From IMG/VR virus record IMGVR_UViG_3300020451_000101, positions 1 through 41,275 of that record: DNA of 41,275 nt, one strand, 5' to 3'. Below are positions 23,580 through 30,974 of the stretch, piece after piece. Origin of the DNA: a virus. Within the stretch, counting starts at the first letter, position 1; every line of letters starts with the position of its first letter. The notes below the pieces were generated by a model. The model saw only the letters and a list, made by a program, of their open reading frames with translations, had not been told where the DNA came from and searched no databases. Position numbers and translations under genes: made by a program.

Positions 23580-24516
23580 ATCATTTCTCTGGTCTGAACA
23601 ATACCGTCCTCACAAAATAGATGATTGTATTTTACCTGACCATCTAAAAAATATGCTACAAGGATTTGTAGCAAAAGGTGAGATACCTAATTTATTATTA
23701 TCAGGAACAGCAGGAGTCGGTAAGACTACTGTAGCAAAAGCATTATGTGAAGAAATAGGAGCAGATTACTATGTTATTAATGGGTCTGATGAGGGTAGAT
23801 TCTTGGACACTGTACGCAATCAGGCAAAGTCCTTTGCTTCTACTGTTTCTCTTACATCTGAATCAAAGCATAAAGTTATTATTATTGATGAAGCGGATAA
23901 TACGACACACGATGTACAACTCCTACTCCGTGCAGCGATTGAGGAATTCCAGAACAACTGTAGATTTATCTTCACGTGTAACTACAAGAACAAGATACTA
24001 GAACCTCTACATTCTAGATGTAGTTGTATTGAATTTAATATTACAGGAAAAGAAAAACAAACTCTTGCAGCAGAATTTTTTACTCGTGTACGTGAGATAT
24101 GTAAAGAACAAAAAGTTGAAGCAGAACCACGTGTACTAGCAGCACTTATCAATAAACATTTTCCAGACTTTAGAAGATCACTTAATGAGTTACAAAGATA
24201 TGCTTCACTAGGTAAGATTGATACAGGTGTCTTAGCAGTTGTATCGGATACAAAGATAGAAGATTTGATGTCATCATTAAAAGATAGACAATTTACTGCT
24301 ATGAAAAAATGGGTAGTTCAAAACTTAGATAACGATCCTAAACAAATAATGCGTAAAATATATGATTCCCTGTATACATATTTAGAACCCGCATCAATCC
24401 CTGCTGCTGTCTTGATAATAGGTGAGTATCAGTACAAGTCTGCCTTTGTCGCTGATCAAGAAATTAATCTAGTAGCATTTCTCACAGAGGTTATGTCGGA
24501 GTGTAAATTCAAATAA
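23572..24516 (+). CDS. gp44: Clamp loader ATPase subunit
   Basis: AAA+ subunit that opens and loads gp45 on primed DNA. The 314 residues compare with 319 in T4. Walker A is GTAGVGKT at 45-52, Walker B is IIIDEAD with D106-E107, and the arginine-finger SRC motif is at 148-150. The C-terminal collar domain follows. The start overlaps the upstream oxygenase by 8 nt. In T4 gene 62 follows directly. Here nearly 4 kb of accessory genes intervene. Confidence 0.96.
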   Translation: MSESFLWSEQYRPHKIDDCILPDHLKNMLQGFVAKGEIPNLLLSGTAGVGKTTVAKALCEEIGADYYVINGSDEGRFLDTVRNQAKSFASTVSLTSESKHKVIIIDEADNTTHDVQLLLRAAIEEFQNNCRFIFTCNYKNKILEPLHSRCSCIEFNITGKEKQTLAAEFFTRVREICKEQKVEAEPRVLAALINKHFPDFRRSLNELQRYASLGKIDTGVLAVVSDTKIEDLMSSLKDRQFTAMKKWVVQNLDNDPKQIMRKIYDSLYTYLEPASIPAAVLIIGEYQYKSAFVADQEINLVAFLTEVMSECKFK

Positions 24517-24532
24517 CCAAATATTACCTAAT

Positions 24533-25024
24533 ATGGAATATGAAAATCTAAAAAAACGATGTATATCTTGTAAACAAATACTACCAATAAACAAATTCAG
24601 AACAGAGAGGGCACGTGTCAGGGATGGTACAACCAACACCTGTAAACAGTGTCATAATAAAAACACACTAATAGCAAGAAACTTGAGAATGCAACTCATA
24701 GAAAAAGTAGAACGAGGACAAGCAGAGTATCCCAAAGGTTGTCATTGTTGTGGAAAGATGGTAGACTTTAAACATCTATGTGCAGATCATCGCCACGATA
24801 CAGGTGAACTACGAGGGTGGTTGTGCCACCATTGCAATAGAGGTATCGGACACCTAGGTGATAACCTAGAAGGTGTTCAGAATGCTATTCACTATCTTGA
24901 AGGTAATGTAGCAGTACACTACTGGAAAGATCTGAACTATTCTACTGAGGACTTGCTCAAAGAAGGTGAGATTGAACCTTTAGTTGAGAAGAAGACTCAC
25001 TCATTGGAGGATTTTCTTTATTAA
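24533..25024 (+). CDS. Endonuclease VII-like (His-Me finger) nuclease
   Basis: A 163-residue protein. An N-terminal zinc ribbon uses C10/C13 and C37/C40. The nuclease core has C70 and C72/C73, then ADHRHDTGELRG with D85-H86, then C98-HH-C101-N102-RGIG. This is the zinc plus His-Me arrangement of T4 endonuclease VII (gp49, about 157 aa), the Holliday-junction resolvase that trims packaging DNA. It may be the phage resolvase. Many free-standing homing endonucleases share the motif, and the site next to gp44 would suit one. It overlaps the methyltransferase gene by one base. Confidence 0.75.
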   Translation: MEYENLKKRCISCKQILPINKFRTERARVRDGTTNTCKQCHNKNTLIARNLRMQLIEKVERGQAEYPKGCHCCGKMVDFKHLCADHRHDTGELRGWLCHHCNRGIGHLGDNLEGVQNAIHYLEGNVAVHYWKDLNYSTEDLLKEGEIEPLVEKKTHSLEDFLY

Positions 25025-25611
25025 TGTATTATAACTTTCGTGATGCTTTGACTGATTGTAGGTCTGTTGTACACCTCATAGGTATGCACGGACCTAACTT
25101 AATAGGATTAGAACTAGGTGTTGATACAGCACAGAGTCACGTAACTTTATTACAGAATTGCCCTAACATAAAAAAATTATATGGTGTAGATAACTGGAAA
25201 CCTTATACAGATTATTTACGAGAGGATGGAATACACGCACCATCGCAATCAACTACTGAACCACAGATGGAGATGAATGAGTTTACTGCAAAACATCATA
25301 TCAAGTGGTCAGGTGAGCAACATAAATCAGAAATCTGGAAAGGTAATACAGAGGATTGTGTTAGAACTGCTGACGATGAATCATTTGATTTTATATTTTT
25401 AGATGCGTGGTTAAATTATGATCAGGTCAAAAGAGAACTAAAAGATTGGTATCCTAAACTTAAACACGGTGGATTGTTTATAGGTCACGATTATAAATCA
25501 GATGCAGTTGCAACTGCTGTCTCTCAATTCCGAGAGCAGTATAGTATCAAGAGTCATATGTCAGTATATGATTCTACATTCGTTTGGAAAAAAGGAGGAT
25601 CTGAATGGTGA
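25024..25611 (+). CDS. Class I SAM-dependent methyltransferase
   Basis: A 195-residue Rossmann-fold protein. Motif I is LIGLELGVDTAQS (residues about 26-38), the acidic motif II is LYGVDNW, and motif IV is FDFIFLDAW. The next part has LKHGGLFIGHDY, as in small TylF/Methyltransf_24-type enzymes that act on small molecules or sugars. There is no DNA target-recognition domain and no DPPY motif, so a DNA substrate is unlikely. An AAGGAGG near its 3' end serves the next mini-gene. Confidence 0.7.
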   Translation: MYYNFRDALTDCRSVVHLIGMHGPNLIGLELGVDTAQSHVTLLQNCPNIKKLYGVDNWKPYTDYLREDGIHAPSQSTTEPQMEMNEFTAKHHIKWSGEQHKSEIWKGNTEDCVRTADDESFDFIFLDAWLNYDQVKRELKDWYPKLKHGGLFIGHDYKSDAVATAVSQFREQYSIKSHMSVYDSTFVWKKGGSEW

Positions 25612-25694
25612 ACAATTACGGACTTGAATTAATATTCTGGGTAGTTCTAGGTGTCTATCTCATCTACCAGTACGAAGAATTTAAAAAGAAATGA
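25605..25694 (+). CDS. 29-aa single-span membrane miniprotein
   Basis: The ATG at 25605 is preceded by a perfect AAGGAGG and overlaps the methyltransferase stop by 7 nt. Its stop overlaps the next ATG (ATGA). The product has one hydrophobic segment (LIFWVVLGVYLIY) and a basic tail (EEFKKK). The strong ribosome site and the exact gap filling support a real gene. No family is recognised. Confidence 0.65.
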   Translation: MVNNYGLELIFWVVLGVYLIYQYEEFKKK

Positions 25695-26383
25695 ACAAAC
25701 ATCCTATCTTTCCTGTAGAACTTTATACATTTGAGAACACAGATTTGATAGAACCTACTCTCGATGCGTTAGATCCTATTGAGAGAGGGATGTTTAATAT
25801 GCCAAATAATGTACAGACTACAGCAGGGAACTTACATCTATTAGATGCTTTCAAACCTACTACAGATTGGATAGAAAGTTGTCTTGAAGAGATCAGACTA
25901 GATCAACAGTATGAAATGTATGGTAAGTTTGAGATCTCTTTGATGTGGGGTGTTGTCTCTCCAGAAATGAGTGCTGGTTGTCACAATGTTCATAGACACC
26001 CTATGTCATACTGGAGTGGGTTATACTGTTTAACTGAAGGTCATCCCACTATGTTTCAAGATCCTGTATTGTTCAGATCATATAATCAGATGGAAATTAT
26101 ATCAGCAAAATATGAAAATGCAGTTCCAGCACCTACACATAAACCAGGTACTTTGATAGTCTGGCCAAGTTGGTTGCTTCATTTTACTGTACCACATATA
26201 CAAGATTTTGTACGTGCAGGAATATCATTCAATGCTATGCCTACAGGTGCTATCAATCAAGGACCTTTTGGACAGAATATGGTTAACTTAAAATTACTTA
26301 AGGATGATAATACAGATAGATCTATTATGTGGGAGTATGATGAAAAAGGATATGGTAAGGATGGTGCGGGGATGGGAGGATGA
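25691..26383 (+). CDS. 2OG-Fe(II) oxygenase-like protein (HxH type) 4
   Basis: 230 residues. Likely ligands are H101 and H103 (VHRHPMS) and H164 (WLLHFTV), with R175 (VRAGISFNA) as the cosubstrate anchor. WPSW before the distal His is shared with the gene at 17598. The C-terminal 40 residues are a polar extension not seen in the other copies. It overlaps the next oxygenase by 4 nt. The substrate is unknown. Confidence 0.8.
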   Translation: MNKHPIFPVELYTFENTDLIEPTLDALDPIERGMFNMPNNVQTTAGNLHLLDAFKPTTDWIESCLEEIRLDQQYEMYGKFEISLMWGVVSPEMSAGCHNVHRHPMSYWSGLYCLTEGHPTMFQDPVLFRSYNQMEIISAKYENAVPAPTHKPGTLIVWPSWLLHFTVPHIQDFVRAGISFNAMPTGAINQGPFGQNMVNLKLLKDDNTDRSIMWEYDEKGYGKDGAGMGG

Positions 26384-26895
26384 TAGAAGTTATAGACGAT
26401 CTATTTGACTACAAGTTTGTATGGGATACGTATCAATACTTTGAGAACTATCAACACTGGGAAAAATTAGGTGATGCTTTTGGTAGCAAAGTTCCTAGTC
26501 TTGGTAGAGTCTTTGACAAAGACTTTGGTGAGTTTGAACCTATTGCAAATGAGTATGTTAAACTGTTAGATAGGCAAGATTTTAAACGTTGTCTTTATAA
26601 TGCTTTCACCTTTCAAGATTGTCCAAAACCACACATAGACTCACATTCACCTGACGGATTTACCTATATGATATATGTAAACCCTGATTGGGATGCTGGT
26701 ATGGGAGGAGAAACTATCTTTATTGAGGACGGAGAAATCATTAAGTCAGTCGTACCTAAGTTTGGTAGACTATGTAAATTTACAAGTGAGATCTGGCACG
26801 GTGCCAGACCTCCTATGATGGATGCACCTACGAGATACAGTTTAGTATTTCAAACACATCCAGTAGAACCTGAGACTATCGCAGATTTATTATGA
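26380..26895 (+). CDS. 2OG-Fe(II) oxygenase (classical HxD prolyl-hydroxylase type)
   Basis: 171 residues with the complete classical triad: H85-x-D87 (PHIDSHS), H140 (IWHGARP) and R152 (TRYSLVFQT). GGETIF between the strands is typical of prolyl-4-hydroxylase-like enzymes. The protein is short, with no extra domain, so the target may be a peptide or small molecule. It is coupled to both neighbours by 4-nt overlaps. Confidence 0.85.
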   Translation: MIEVIDDLFDYKFVWDTYQYFENYQHWEKLGDAFGSKVPSLGRVFDKDFGEFEPIANEYVKLLDRQDFKRCLYNAFTFQDCPKPHIDSHSPDGFTYMIYVNPDWDAGMGGETIFIEDGEIIKSVVPKFGRLCKFTSEIWHGARPPMMDAPTRYSLVFQTHPVEPETIADLL

Positions 26896-27797
26896 AGAAC
26901 TTGAAAACACCATTACGATATCCTGGTGGTAAATCAAGAGCAGCATCACAACTGGTGAGTGCGTTCCCTAACGAAATAAGTGAGTTTAGAGAACCCTTCC
27001 TTGGTGGTGGTAGTGTTGCTATTGAGTTTACTAAAAGGAATCCTGATATTCCTGTATGGGTAAACGACAAGTATTATTATCTAACTACATTCTGGCAACA
27101 ACTCCAATGTGCAGGAGAACAAATGGCAGAAGAGTTAACAGTATTGAAGAGAGTATATAACACTGAAGATAAAGCAAAAGAGTTATTTAATAATGCTAAA
27201 GATATGATTTCTAAGTTGGAACCATTCCAACAGGCAGTATATTTTTATGTAATGAACAAGTGTTCTTTCTCTGGATTAACAGAGAACAGTTCATTTTCTA
27301 AACAGGCATCAGTAAGTAACTTTTCTCAAAGAGGTATAGATAAGTTACCAGACTATCAAAAGTTAATTAAGAATTGGAGAATCACTAACAAAGATTATCG
27401 TGTACTCTTACTAGCAGTAGGTCACGATGCTGATAGTGAACTTGATTATTGGTTGCCAGAGACACCATTCCCTCATAGTAATTGTTTCGTATTTTTAGAT
27501 CCTCCATATGATATAAAAGATTTTTTATATGGAAACAAGGGTGGAACATTACATAAAGGATTTGATCATATTAACTTTGCAGATAATTGTAAGTTGTCAA
27601 CTAATAATTTAATGATTACATATAACTCTAATGAAAAGATACAACAACTATTCAATGATTTTAATCAGACAGAGTTCGACTTGACATATACTATGAGATC
27701 AACTGGTACTTATAATAAAGATCAAGAGAAAAGAAAAGAGTTAATGATTACAAATTACAAACGACATTCACTAGAAGAATTTATCCAATATGATTAA
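26892..27797 (+). CDS. dam: DNA adenine N6-methyltransferase (D12/Dam class)
   Basis: 301 residues. The SAM-binding motif is the N-terminal LRYPGGKSR with the EPFLGGGSVAIEF block, and the catalytic motif is D203-PPY (VFLDPPYD). This is the D12 class that includes T4 Dam (GATC), though this protein is longer. No restriction partner is adjacent, so it is an orphan methylase that likely protects phage DNA or marks it. The recognition sequence cannot be read from the protein alone. It overlaps the upstream gene by 4 nt and the deformylase gene by 8 nt. Confidence 0.88.
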   Translation: MKNLKTPLRYPGGKSRAASQLVSAFPNEISEFREPFLGGGSVAIEFTKRNPDIPVWVNDKYYYLTTFWQQLQCAGEQMAEELTVLKRVYNTEDKAKELFNNAKDMISKLEPFQQAVYFYVMNKCSFSGLTENSSFSKQASVSNFSQRGIDKLPDYQKLIKNWRITNKDYRVLLLAVGHDADSELDYWLPETPFPHSNCFVFLDPPYDIKDFLYGNKGGTLHKGFDHINFADNCKLSTNNLMITYNSNEKIQQLFNDFNQTEFDLTYTMRSTGTYNKDQEKRKELMITNYKRHSLEEFIQYD

Positions 27798-28242
27798 AGA
27801 ATTAATAGAACCAAAAGATCTTTTATTAGCACATAGGATTCAATCCTGTAGTTACAAGTTAGACCGTAAGAGTTTATCTGAGTTACTTAGAGAGAATATG
27901 TTGCACTACAATGGTGTTGGTTTATCTGCAAATCAAATTGGTATCTGGGAAAGAGCATTTGTGATGATGACTAACATAGAAAAAGAAGAAACAATAACTT
28001 GTTTTAATCCTAAGATTATAAAGACATATGCTAAGAAGGAGATAATGGAAGAAGGATGTTTATCATATCCAAACTTATTCTTAAGAGTTGAAAGACCTTG
28101 TAGTATTGTTGCTAAGTGGGAAGATGAAAATGAAGTAATTCATAAAACCAAATTCGAGGGATTTAGTGCTAGAATATTTCTACACGAATACGACCATATG
28201 GAAGGTATCGATTTCACCCAACGAAAAGTAAATGACTTCTGA
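27790..28242 (+). CDS. def: Peptide deformylase
   Basis: Removes the formyl group from nascent proteins. Cyanophages carry such genes, proposed to support processing of photosystem proteins. At 150 residues all three motifs are intact: GVGLSANQ at 42-49, EGCLSYP with C90, and H132-EYD-H136 with catalytic E133. The short C-terminus is typical of phage forms, which lack the extra C-terminal helix of bacterial enzymes. It starts inside the dam gene (8-nt overlap). Confidence 0.93.
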   Translation: MIKELIEPKDLLLAHRIQSCSYKLDRKSLSELLRENMLHYNGVGLSANQIGIWERAFVMMTNIEKEETITCFNPKIIKTYAKKEIMEEGCLSYPNLFLRVERPCSIVAKWEDENEVIHKTKFEGFSARIFLHEYDHMEGIDFTQRKVNDF

Positions 28243-28333
28243 AAAATTATTAAAGATTTACATCCAAGCAAAACTAAAGAAAATTAAATTCAAACCAACA
28301 CGCAAACATTACAACGTACATCTCTATGGCTAA
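28232..28333 (+). CDS. 33-aa basic mini-gene before gp62
   Basis: The ATG at 28232 overlaps the deformylase stop by 11 nt, and the TAA at 28331 overlaps the gp62 start by 8 nt, so it fills the only gap here. The product is strongly basic (AKLKKIKFKPTRKHY) and would suit RNA or DNA contact. No ribosome site is obvious. No family is recognised. Confidence 0.45.
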   Translation: MTSEKLLKIYIQAKLKKIKFKPTRKHYNVHLYG

Positions 28334-28706
28334 GGATCAATATCCTTTAGGTGATTATCTAAAAAGTATCAACGAAACAAAAGAAGACTTGACTCTACGT
28401 GACCCTGAGTGGATGAAGAAGTATCCACCCTTCATCATTAACAGGTGTCTTAGTAGTCATATGGATGCCATTTTGATGGCAAATGAAATGAACTTCCATC
28501 ATCAATTAGATAAGGATTTACAATATTCCTTTTATCTAAATACTCTTAGAAAAAGGAAAAGGTTCTCACCGTGGCAACGCAAAGATAAGATCGAAGACCT
28601 CGATATTGTCAAGCAATACTATCATTACAATGATGATAAAGCCAAAGATGCCTTACGAATTCTGACAAAAGATCAAATTGAATTGATCAAATCTAAATTA
28701 AAATAG
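28326..28706 (+). CDS. gp62: Clamp loader small subunit
   Basis: Partner of gp44 in the clamp loader. The 126 residues are shorter than T4 gp62 (187). The shared region is the SFYLNTLRKRKRFSPWQRK block, comparable to the NYL-RGKRYGKWAK part of T4 gp62, then a C-terminal helical part (DALRILTKDQIELI). The position directly before regA matches T4 order (44-62-regA). Similarity is weak by eye, so synteny carries part of the call. Confidence 0.8.
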   Translation: MAKDQYPLGDYLKSINETKEDLTLRDPEWMKKYPPFIINRCLSSHMDAILMANEMNFHHQLDKDLQYSFYLNTLRKRKRFSPWQRKDKIEDLDIVKQYYHYNDDKAKDALRILTKDQIELIKSKLK

Positions 28707-28716
28707 GTGGAAAATT

Positions 28717-29139
28717 ATGAGTGGGGAAACCGTTTCTTGGTCGGTTGATAATATGGTAGAGGTTGCTCTACGTCAACCAGATGACTTCTTAAAGGTCAGA
28801 GAAACATTAACACGCATTGGTGTAGCATCACGTAAGGAGAGAAAACTATTTCAGTCTTGCCATATCTTACATAAGAAAGGTAAGTATTACATAGTACACT
28901 TCAAAGAATTATTTGCATTAGATGGTAAACACGCAAACATTACATCTAATGACGTAGAGAGAAGGAATAGAATCACAAAGTTATTATCAGATTGGGGTCT
29001 TGTTAACATAGTTATAGAAAACGATCTAGGTATTCTTGCACCATTAAACCAGATAAAAGTAATCTCCTACAAGGATAAGAAGGAATGGGTGCTTGAGTCT
29101 AAGTATAATATTGGAAAGAAGAAAGTTGTAGAGGGGTAA
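28717..29139 (+). CDS. regA: Translational repressor RegA
   Basis: Binds mRNA near start codons and represses early and replication genes. It matches T4 RegA (122 aa) over most of its length: PDDFLKVRETLTRIGVASRK, LFQSCHILHKKGKYYIVHFKELF, RRNRITKLLSDWGL and KEWVLESKYNIG. The 140 residues include about 12 extra at the N-terminus. M13 (28753) aligns with the T4 start, but AGGTGG lies in front of 28717, so the longer form is preferred. The gene closes the replication operon. Confidence 0.94.
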   Translation: MSGETVSWSVDNMVEVALRQPDDFLKVRETLTRIGVASRKERKLFQSCHILHKKGKYYIVHFKELFALDGKHANITSNDVERRNRITKLLSDWGLVNIVIENDLGILAPLNQIKVISYKDKKEWVLESKYNIGKKKVVEG

Positions 29140-29172
29140 TAAAGCCTATATAAGTTAGCATAAACACACATT

Positions 29173-29559
29173 ATGGCAGATACTAAAGTAGATAAACCGA
29201 AAGGTCCTATGGGTAAACTAAAAGAGTTTACTGAGGACAAAGAGGAACAACTTGCTATCCTTAGTACATTTGTACGACTAGGTATTTTGGTCTGGTCTGG
29301 TGGGATACTAACATTAAATTATGTTACTATACCAGGTTGGGAACAAGATAAAATTGATCCAACTTTTATAGCTTCGGTCTTCACAGGAGTCACAGCTACT
29401 TTCGGCATTCAAGCGGGAGGTAAGAAGAAGAATGGTGATAGTAGTGGTGGAGCAAACATATCTAAGAAAGATATGGAGATGCTTATAGAGAAAGCATCAC
29501 AAGCAGCACCAACACAAACAATTAAGTTAGAGGTTCCAGCAGTTAAAATTACTTCTTAG
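29173..29559 (+). CDS. Two-span membrane protein, holin-like candidate, 128 aa
   Basis: Hydrophobic segments lie at about residues 34-55 (VRLGILVWSGGILTLNYV) and 63-80 (FIASVFTGVTATFGIQAG). The N-terminus is charged and the C-terminal half is polar. The two-span layout and small size resemble class II holins, but no endolysin gene lies next to it, so the role is only a guess. It is the first gene of the membrane module after regA. Confidence 0.6.
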   Translation: MADTKVDKPKGPMGKLKEFTEDKEEQLAILSTFVRLGILVWSGGILTLNYVTIPGWEQDKIDPTFIASVFTGVTATFGIQAGGKKKNGDSSGGANISKKDMEMLIEKASQAAPTQTIKLEVPAVKITS

Positions 29560-29561
29560 TT

Positions 29562-30209
29562 ATGGATCAGGATGAAGCAATGTTTGGGACAGAACCCAAA
29601 CCAAAAAAGAAAAAGGTAAATCTCGTGAAGTACTTTGCTATCACAGCAGGAGCACTATTTGGTTTATCACATATAGGTATGATTGGTATGATGAGTAAAA
29701 AAAGTCAAGTACCAACTCCTAATATACCTGTAGGACCTTATACATCTTATGTTATTTCTGCAAACAAAGATGGATATAAGATCAGTTATACTGCAAACGA
29801 TCCTAAGACTGCATATGTCACTAAGGATATTAAGACTAAGGGTGGATTCTTAGGACTTGCTACAGAGACAACTAAGGTTGCAGAAGAATACTTTATGGAT
29901 GGTCAGACAAACCAAGGAGGACCTGTATCAAATCATAGGTCTTGGATAGACTCACCACCTGGTTTAACTCCAAGTCAAGCACAAGAAATAAGTGCTGCTC
30001 GAAAAAGCGAAGCCTGTATTAAAGCAATCGGAAGTGCAGAAGGTACAGGTCGTCTTGTTGGTACAAGCGTTGGTGCGTCTGCTGCTCCTGCTCTGTCTGG
30101 TATCCCCTTTGTTGGTTGGGTTGCTGCTGGTTGGGTGGCAATGTTTGGCGGTAATCAGGGTGCTGAGATAGGTGGCAATATGGCAGAAGACCTAAATAAA
30201 AATTGTTAA
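29562..30209 (+). CDS. Membrane-associated protein of unknown function, 215 aa
   Basis: A basic stretch (PKPKKKKVNLVK) is followed by a membrane span at about residues 24-45. A polar, presumably periplasmic or lumenal, middle domain follows. The C-terminus has a Gly/Ala-rich hydrophobic segment (about 170-205) with SVGASAAPALSGIPFVGWVAAGWVAMFGG-type composition, shown here by ASAAPALSG and GWVAAGWVAMFGG. Such glycine-zipper segments occur in pore-forming or membrane-stress proteins. No family is recognised. It starts 2 nt after the previous gene. Confidence 0.6.
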   Translation: MDQDEAMFGTEPKPKKKKVNLVKYFAITAGALFGLSHIGMIGMMSKKSQVPTPNIPVGPYTSYVISANKDGYKISYTANDPKTAYVTKDIKTKGGFLGLATETTKVAEEYFMDGQTNQGGPVSNHRSWIDSPPGLTPSQAQEISAARKSEACIKAIGSAEGTGRLVGTSVGASAAPALSGIPFVGWVAAGWVAMFGGNQGAEIGGNMAEDLNKNC

Positions 30210-30222
30210 TGAATTTATTACT

Positions 30223-30489
30223 ATGCAGAAAATTGTAAATGGAATCGCTATTGCAAGTGGTATTGTATCTCTCACCGTTGTTGGTGCTTTTGGTTACGTA
30301 TTCATACGCAAGGATGCAATTATCGAAAACGTCAAAGGCAAAATAATGGAATCAGTTATGCCTGACATTGGTGGAGGAGCACTTGAAAGTATAGTGGGTG
30401 GAGGATTATCTTTACCATCACCATCTAATCCTGTTGCATCACCAGATGAACCTTCATCACCTATGTCACCAATACCATTAGGTTTCTAA
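30223..30489 (+). CDS. Small membrane-anchored protein, 88 aa
   Basis: A membrane span at about residues 7-28 (ASGIVSLTVVGAFGYVFI) is followed by a short charged linker and a Gly-, then Pro/Ser-rich tail. No family is recognised. The next gene begins with GTG at the base after its stop. It is part of a run of small membrane proteins. Confidence 0.6.
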   Translation: MQKIVNGIAIASGIVSLTVVGAFGYVFIRKDAIIENVKGKIMESVMPDIGGGALESIVGGGLSLPSPSNPVASPDEPSSPMSPIPLGF

Positions 30490-30726
30490 GTGGACTTTCA
30501 AAAGATCACTAGCACTGGTACCGCTATCGCTGTAGTGGGTACTGGTGCAGTTGTCGGTGGCAATGCTGTCGTCGATAATGTGACTAATGGTCCTGAGAAA
30601 CGTGAGGAAAGGCAGATAGAAAAGATACGTCAAGTTGTTGCAGAAGAAATATATAAACAGTTAGTGGAAGCCTTTCCAAAATCAACTGGTCAGGTGGACA
30701 AAGTTTATGTACCCAAGAAACAATGA
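30490..30726 (+). CDS. Small protein with one hydrophobic segment, 78 aa (GTG start)
   Basis: A Gly/Val/Ala-rich segment (GTAIAVVGTGAVVGGNAVV, residues about 10-28) precedes a charged helix (EKREERQIEKIRQVVAEEIYKQL) and a basic end. GTG at 30490 immediately follows the previous stop. The next gene overlaps by 4 nt. No family is recognised. Confidence 0.6.
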   Translation: MDFQKITSTGTAIAVVGTGAVVGGNAVVDNVTNGPEKREERQIEKIRQVVAEEIYKQLVEAFPKSTGQVDKVYVPKKQ

Positions 30727-30974
30727 CATTTTTAAAAGAACAAGTAAAAAGATTTTTCACTACAGGTAAGTGGGCATTGAAGTTAATCTTCCTTGTAGTA
30801 CTTGTTGAGTTAGGTATAGTTGTTGGTGCTATTGCAACTCAAGAGTTAGATGAGAATGACAGTAATAATATCAAACATATATTATCGTTAGTTGCTACAA
30901 AGTCATTTGCTTTGTATGCTGCTGAGAAAGGATCAGCACCAGCAGACCCTTATAAAAAACTTCGTGAGGAGTAA
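30723..30974 (+). CDS. Small single-span membrane protein, 83 aa
   Basis: A basic N-terminus (KEQVKRFF) is followed by a strong membrane span at about 17-38 (LKLIFLVVLVELGIVVGAIA). A charged C-terminal part follows, ending DPYKKLREE. A good GAGGAG near its 3' end serves the next GTG-start gene. No family is recognised. Confidence 0.6.
   Translation: MTFLKEQVKRFFTTGKWALKLIFLVVLVELGIVVGAIATQELDENDSNNIKHILSLVATKSFALYAAEKGSAPADPYKKLREE

Noticed and set aside
30191-30198. CCTAAATA, same box as before the gp3-like gene, near the end of the 215-aa membrane gene
   Set aside because: It is within codons for Leu-Asn-Lys and the module appears co-transcribed. I could not separate it from chance, so it is not listed as a promoter.
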